Below are positions 59,602-64,000 of a DNA stretch of 64,000 nucleotides, one piece after another; the stretch's first letter is position 1, and every line of letters starts with the position of its first letter. The notes under the pieces were generated by a model, which did no database searches, was not told where the DNA came from, and saw nothing but the letters and a program-made list of their open reading frames with translations. Origin of the DNA: Paremcibacter congregatus (lineage in GTDB: Bacteria; Pseudomonadota; Alphaproteobacteria; Sphingomonadales; Emcibacteraceae); assembly GCF_006385135.1 (NCBI RefSeq), contig NZ_CP041025.1:372001-436000 (forward strand). Reading direction: 5' to 3'. Made by a program: the position numbers and the translations under genes.

Positions 59602-60075
59602 TTAGATAAAATCAATCTGGGTGATTTCGTAATAAGTTTCGCCGCGTGGCGTTTTGACTTCGATTTCATCCCCGAGCTTCCGGCCAATCAAGGCCCGGCC
59701 AATAGGGGAAATATAGGAAATCTTGCCTGCCGCCACATCGACTTCATCGACACCGACAATCTGGTATTTGACAATTTTGTCTTCTTCATCGGCAAGATGC
59801 ACGGTGGCGGCGAAGAGGATCTTCTCCCCAGACAGTTCTCTCGGGTCAATCACTTCGCACCGGCTGATCTTGCCTTCAAGATCCTGAATGCGGGATTCGA
59901 TGAAGCCCTGACGTTCCTTGGCGGCATGATATTCCGCATTCTCGGACAGGTCGCCGTGGGCGCGCGCTTCTTCGATCGCCTTGATCACAGCCGGGCGTTC
60001 CACATGCTTCAACATTTTTAATTCTGCTTCCAGCCTTTCGTGGCCTTCAACGGTCATGGGTACTTTTTCAACCAT
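59602..60075 (-). CDS. greA: Transcription elongation factor GreA
   Basis: A 157-residue factor that rescues backtracked RNA polymerase by stimulating transcript cleavage. N-terminal coiled coil: [40 protein letters not shown] (with the Asp and Glu at the tip) and [17 protein letters not shown]-terminal FKBP-like domain with [20 protein letters not shown] and [20 protein letters not shown]. Full length and intact. It lies 103 bases downstream of carB, same strand. Confidence 0.96.
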   Translation of the reverse strand: MVEKVPMTVEGHERLEAELKMLKHVERPAVIKAIEEARAHGDLSENAEYHAAKERQGFIESRIQDLEGKISRCEVIDPRELSGEKILFAATVHLADEEDKIVKYQIVGVDEVDVAAGKISYISPIGRALIGRKLGDEIEVKTPRGETYYEITQIDFI

Positions 60076-60178
60076 AATGTATATTTTCTATTCTTAGCAT
60101 TAATAAAGCATCTGCTCCGGGATGACCGAAGAGCATATACTGAAACAGTTCTTCTTGGAAAGACTAACTTGCGGCTAC

Positions 60179-63100
60179 CTACTCAAATACATAAGACTGG
60201 AGGGGTTTAACTTCAAGTGAGCTGGATTTCAAGACTTTTATTGCCTCCATCGCTGAAATGGCCCCGCGTGTGGTCGTGTAATAGGGGATATTGTGGGTCA
60301 GGGCCGTTCGACGCAATTCATAGCTGTCGGTGATCGACTGGGCACCTTCGGTGGTGTTGAAAATCAGCTTGATCTCGTCATTCTTGATGGCGTCGACAAT
60401 ATGAGGCCGGCCTTCGAGCACCTTGTTGATGCGTTTGACTTCAAGGCCGGCATCCTGCAGGCACTTTGCCGTGCCACCGGTGGAGACAATCTTGTATCCC
60501 ATTTCAATCAGCTCGCGGGCCGGTTCCACCATTTTCTGCTTATCTTCATTCTTGACGGAGATAAACACGGCCCCTTCCAGAGGCAGATGGGTGCCGGCAG
60601 CGATCTGTGATTTCAGGAAGGCCTTGGCGAAGGTGTCATCCAGGCCGATGACCTCACCGGTGGAGCGCATTTCCGGGCCGAGCAGAATATCGACGCCGGG
60701 GAACCGGTTAAACGGCAGGACCGCTTCCTTCACCGCCACATGATTTGGTGTGGCGGACGGGAAGGTGAAGTTCGACATCGGTTCGCCGGCCATAATCCGG
60801 GCGGCATATTTGGCGATCGGGGCGCCAATCGCCTTGGCGACGAACGGTACGGTGCGGCTGGCGCGGGGATTGACCTCGATCAGGTAAACCACGTCATCCT
60901 TGACCGCAAACTGGACATTCATCAGACCTTTGATGTTGAGCGCGAGGGCGAGCTTCTTCGTCTGCTGGCGAATATCCTCCATGACGCTTTCCTTCAGGGA
61001 GAAGGGCGGCAGGGAACAGGCGCTGTCGCCGGAATGAATGCCGGCTTCCTCGATATGCTGCATGATGGCGGCGACATGAACGGTGGTGCCGTCGCTGAGC
61101 GCATCGACATCCACTTCTGTCGCGCCGCCGAGATAGCGGTCGATCAATACCGGGCTGTCCCAGGAGACGGATACGGCTTCGGTCATATAACGTTTGAGGG
61201 ACGCGGTGTCATAAACGATTTCCATCGCCCGGCCGCCGAGGACGTAACTCGGGCGGATCAGGATAGGATAGCCAATGTTTTCGGCAATCTCGATCGCCTG
61301 TTCCGTGGTGGTCGCCAGGCCATTGTCCGGCTGACGCAGATCCAGTTTATGGACCAGCTGCTGGAAACGTTCGCGGTCTTCCGCCAGATCAATGGCGTCG
61401 GGGGAGGTGCCGAGGATCGGAATATCGGCCGCCAGCAAAGCATGGGACAGTTTCAGCGGGGTCTGACCGCCGAACTGAACAATCACGCCGAGCACTTCGC
61501 CGGTTTCCTGTTCGCGGCGGATCAGCTCAATCACGTCTTCCGCGGTCAGCGGTTCAAAATACAGCCGGTCCGAGGTGTCGTAATCGGTGGAGACGGTTTC
61601 CGGGTTACAGTTGACCATGATGGTCTCATAGCCCTGATCGCTGAGGGCGAAGGCGGCGTGACAGCAGCAATAGTCAAATTCAATGCCCTGGCCGATACGG
61701 TTGGGTCCACCGCCGAGAATGATAATTTTCTTCTTATTCGTCGGGTTGGATTCACATTCCGCCGTGCCGGCCGCATCCCGTTCGTAGGTGGAATACATAT
61801 AAGGCGTCTTGGCTTCGAATTCCGCCGCACAGGTATCGACCCGCTTAAAGACCGGATGCAGATTGAGGCTGTGGCGCAATGTGGATACTTCGGCTTCCGT
61901 TTTACCGGAAACTTCGGCCAGACGGGCGTCAGAAAAGCCGATAGATTTCAGGCGACCGAGCGTGTAGGCATCCGTCGGCAGGCCATTTTCCTTGACCTCG
62001 GCCTCGGCGTCGACAATCATTTTGATCTGGTCGATAAACCAGGGATCATATTTGGCGATGGCATGTACATCTTCCGGGGTTACCCCGAGACGCAGGGCCT
62101 GGGCCATGATCAGAAGCCGGTCATCGGTCGGGCTGGCCAGGGCGGCGCGCACGGCATTGATGTCGCCATGTTCGGGATCATAACCCGGAATGTCAATCTC
62201 GTTGAGGCCGTTGAGCCCGGTTTCCATGGAGCGCAGGGCTTTTTGCAGGGATTCCGCAAAATTGCGACCAATGGCCATGGCTTCACCGACTGACTTCATG
62301 GCGGTGGTCAGGGTCGGTTTGGTGCCGGGGAATTTCTCAAATGTAAAGCGCGGGATTTTGGTGACGACATAATCGATGGTGGGCTCGAAGGATACGGGCG
62401 TCGCGCCGGTGATGTCATTCTGTAATTCGTCCAGCGTATAGCCGACCGCGAGCTTGGCGGCGACCTTGGCGATCGGGAAGCCGGTGGCTTTGGAGGCCAG
62501 CGCCGAGGAGCGGCTGACCCGCGGGTTCATTTCAATGACAATCAGCTCTCCGTTTTCCGGATTGACCGAGAATTGCACGTTCGAGCCGCCCGTTTCCACA
62601 CCAATCTCGCGCAGAACCGCAATCGAGGCGTTGCGCATGATCTGATATTCTTTATCGGTCAGGGTCAGGGCCGGAGCGACGGTGATGCTGTCGCCGGTAT
62701 GGATGCCCATCGGGTCGAGATTTTCAATGGAGCAGATAATGATGCAATTGTCCGCATGGTCGCGCACCACTTCCATCTCATATTCTTTCCAGCCGAGCAC
62801 CGACTGTTCCACCAGCACTTCTGTGGTGGGAGAGGCATCAAGGCCGCTGGTGACAATCTGCTCATATTCTTCCCGGTTATAGGCGATGCCGCCGCCGGTG
62901 CCGCCCATGGTGAAACTCGGGCGGATGATGCTGGGCAGCTGGACATAGTCGAGCGCCTCGAGGGCTTCCTCCAGAGATTTGACCACACGGCTGCGCGGGG
63001 TACCGAGGCCGAGCTTGTCCATGGCGTCGCGGAACAGCTGCCGGTCTTCGGCTTTATTGATGGCCTCTTCGTTGGCGCCGATCAACTGGACATTATATTT

Positions 63101-63427
63101 GTCGAGGATGCCGCGTTTGGACAGTTCCAGCGCCGTATTGAGGCCGGTCTGGCCGCCCATGGTCGGCAGGATCGCATCGGGGCGTTCCTTTTCGATGATC
63201 TTTTCGACCATCTGCCAGGTGATCGGTTCGACATAAGTCGCGTCCGCCAGGTCGGGATCGGTCATGATGGTCGCCGGATTGCTGTTGACCAGGATCACCC
63301 GGTAGCCTTCCTCTTTCAGGGCCTTGCAGGCCTGAGTGCCGGAATAATCGAATTCACAGGCCTGACCGATAATGATCGGGCCGGCGCCAATGATGAGAAT
63401 GGAGTGTATGTCTGTACGTTTAGGCAT
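60179..63427 (-). CDS. carB: Carbamoyl-phosphate synthase large subunit
   Basis: A 1082-residue enzyme, using ammonia from CarA, bicarbonate and two ATP to make carbamoyl phosphate for pyrimidine and arginine synthesis. Two ATP-grasp halves: first with [56 protein letters not shown]; second with [37 protein letters not shown] and [22 protein letters not shown]-terminal allosteric domain ends [12 protein letters not shown]. Start overlaps the carA stop by 8 bases. Confidence 0.97.
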   Translation of the reverse strand: MPKRTDIHSILIIGAGPIIIGQACEFDYSGTQACKALKEEGYRVILVNSNPATIMTDPDLADATYVEPITWQMVEKIIEKERPDAILPTMGGQTGLNTALELSKRGILDKYNVQLIGANEEAINKAEDRQLFRDAMDKLGLGTPRSRVVKSLEEALEALDYVQLPSIIRPSFTMGGTGGGIAYNREEYEQIVTSGLDASPTTEVLVEQSVLGWKEYEMEVVRDHADNCIIICSIENLDPMGIHTGDSITVAPALTLTDKEYQIMRNASIAVLREIGVETGGSNVQFSVNPENGELIVIEMNPRVSRSSALASKATGFPIAKVAAKLAVGYTLDELQNDITGATPVSFEPTIDYVVTKIPRFTFEKFPGTKPTLTTAMKSVGEAMAIGRNFAESLQKALRSMETGLNGLNEIDIPGYDPEHGDINAVRAALASPTDDRLLIMAQALRLGVTPEDVHAIAKYDPWFIDQIKMIVDAEAEVKENGLPTDAYTLGRLKSIGFSDARLAEVSGKTEAEVSTLRHSLNLHPVFKRVDTCAAEFEAKTPYMYSTYERDAAGTAECESNPTNKKKIIILGGGPNRIGQGIEFDYCCCHAAFALSDQGYETIMVNCNPETVSTDYDTSDRLYFEPLTAEDVIELIRREQETGEVLGVIVQFGGQTPLKLSHALLAADIPILGTSPDAIDLAEDRERFQQLVHKLDLRQPDNGLATTTEQAIEIAENIGYPILIRPSYVLGGRAMEIVYDTASLKRYMTEAVSVSWDSPVLIDRYLGGATEVDVDALSDGTTVHVAAIMQHIEEAGIHSGDSACSLPPFSLKESVMEDIRQQTKKLALALNIKGLMNVQFAVKDDVVYLIEVNPRASRTVPFVAKAIGAPIAKYAARIMAGEPMSNFTFPSATPNHVAVKEAVLPFNRFPGVDILLGPEMRSTGEVIGLDDTFAKAFLKSQIAAGTHLPLEGAVFISVKNEDKQKMVEPARELIEMGYKIVSTGGTAKCLQDAGLEVKRINKVLEGRPHIVDAIKNDEIKLIFNTTEGAQSITDSYELRRTALTHNIPYYTTTRGAISAMEAIKVLKSSSLEVKPLQSYVFE

Positions 63428-64000
63428 GTTTTGCGATCAATTCCATAAAGCGGTCAAAGAGATAATGGCTGTCTTGGGGGCCTGGGCTGGCTTCGGGGTG
63501 GTGCTGGACAGAGAAGACGGGTTTGTCTTTCAGCTCAAATCCGCACAGCGTCTGGTCGAACAGCGAGATATGGCTGATCCGGGCGCTGTCGGGCAGGCTG
63601 TCTTTGTCGACCATAAAACCATGGTTCATGGAGGTGATCTCCACTTTGTTGGTATTAAAGTCCATCACCGGGTGATTGGCGCCGCGGTGGCCCTGGTGCA
63701 TCTTGCTGGTTTTGGCGCCGATGGCCAGCGCCAGCATCTGGTAGCCGAGGCAAATGCCAAACATGGGGATGTTGCTGTCCAGGAGTTTCCGGATCACCGG
63801 GATGGCGTATTCACCGGTTGCTGCCGGGTCGCCGGGGCCGTTGGACAGGAAGATGCCGTCAGGGTTCAACGCGAGAATATCTTCGGCCGTGGCGGTGGCC
63901 GGCACCACGGTGATGCGGGCGCCGACGGTCGCCAGGCAACGCAGGATATTACGCTTTACACCGTAATCAACGGCGACGATATGGGCCTTGGGGGTGTCGT
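63420..64000 (-). CDS. carA: Carbamoyl-phosphate synthase small subunit (partial)
   Basis: Glutaminase subunit that supplies ammonia to CarB. The C-terminal 193 residues or so are visible; the N-terminus lies beyond the window. Class I glutamine amidotransferase motifs: [15 protein letters not shown], the nucleophile Cys in [27 protein letters not shown] and the catalytic His/Glu in [19 protein letters not shown]. It precedes and overlaps carB on the same strand. Confidence 0.96.
   Translation of the reverse strand, partial: DTPKAHIVAVDYGVKRNILRCLATVGARITVVPATATAEDILALNPDGIFLSNGPGDPAATGEYAIPVIRKLLDSNIPMFGICLGYQMLALAIGAKTSKMHQGHRGANHPVMDFNTNKVEITSMNHGFMVDKDSLPDSARISHISLFDQTLCGFELKDKPVFSVQHHPEASPGPQDSHYLFDRFMELIAKHA

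Noticed and set aside
60740-62293. Plus-strand open frame of 517 codons
   Set aside because: Antisense to carB throughout; no domain, Gly/Arg/Asp-rich shadow sequence.
1-64000. tRNA genes, CRISPR arrays and insertion sequences
   Set aside because: Looked for T-loop-like words, regularly spaced repeats and transposase motifs by eye; none was convincing.

Overview
The window is a chromosomal segment of an alphaproteobacterium. Markers typical of that class are TrcR (DUF1013), COQ9 next to rpsU, DUF3126, DUF2849, a FzlA-like GST beside queG, ubiX-YdcH-purE-purK, and a gene transfer agent (GTA) cluster of the Rhodobacter capsulatus type. A PEP-CTERM protein and a tad pilus locus suggest a surface-attached, possibly marine bacterium. 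Assignment below class level (for example near Kordiimonadales or Emcibacterales) is only a guess. No tRNA, rRNA, CRISPR array, transposase or integrase was recognised.

Layout. 1-7,000 (minus strand) is a translation block: thrS, infC, rpmI, rplT, pheS. infC has its own terminator and is separated from rpmI by a TraB/GumN-like gene and a DUF418 membrane protein; it appears to start at an ATA codon. 7,100-24,600 is mixed housekeeping: a coupled hydrolase/cyclase pair, an SDR-queG-FzlA-like group, a zinc-type ArsR sensor with an operator and a small CDF exporter, a TonB-domain protein, trcR, ubiX between two YdcH genes, a diguanylate cyclase, purEK, a PEP-CTERM protein, coq9, rpsU, and a GNAT-YheT-lipoprotein operon.

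24,600-41,210 is the most interesting part: a GTA-like head and tail cluster with no integrase, replication, lysogeny or lysis genes. It is preceded by a divergent regulatory region that holds a minus-strand structured RNA candidate with a promoter and terminator, and a plus-strand near-consensus promoter followed by an intrinsic terminator ahead of the first structural gene. The cluster runs terS, terL, portal, g3.5, protease, capsid, a terminator, connectors, tail tube, chaperones, tape measure, g12, g13, g14, g15 and DUF2793. Departures from the Rhodobacter plan as I recall it are: a TIM-barrel-like module fused to the DUF2460 (g12) protein while the g15 protein is short; an antisense gene with a histone-H1-like tail inserted between g13 and g14; an extra two-TM protein before the tape measure; and an HK97-gp10-like gene.

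41,300-64,000 holds ompA, an SCP2-domain protein, a GloB-like hydrolase, DUF2849, a PAS histidine kinase, then a long minus-strand tad/cpa pilus locus with two Flp pilins at its promoter-proximal end. A DUF2336-PAS-HisKA protein whose ATPase domain looks degenerate lies just upstream of the pilins. The window ends with an Lrp regulator, greA, carB and a partial carA. All functions come from reading the sequence and remembered family knowledge; no database search was run.
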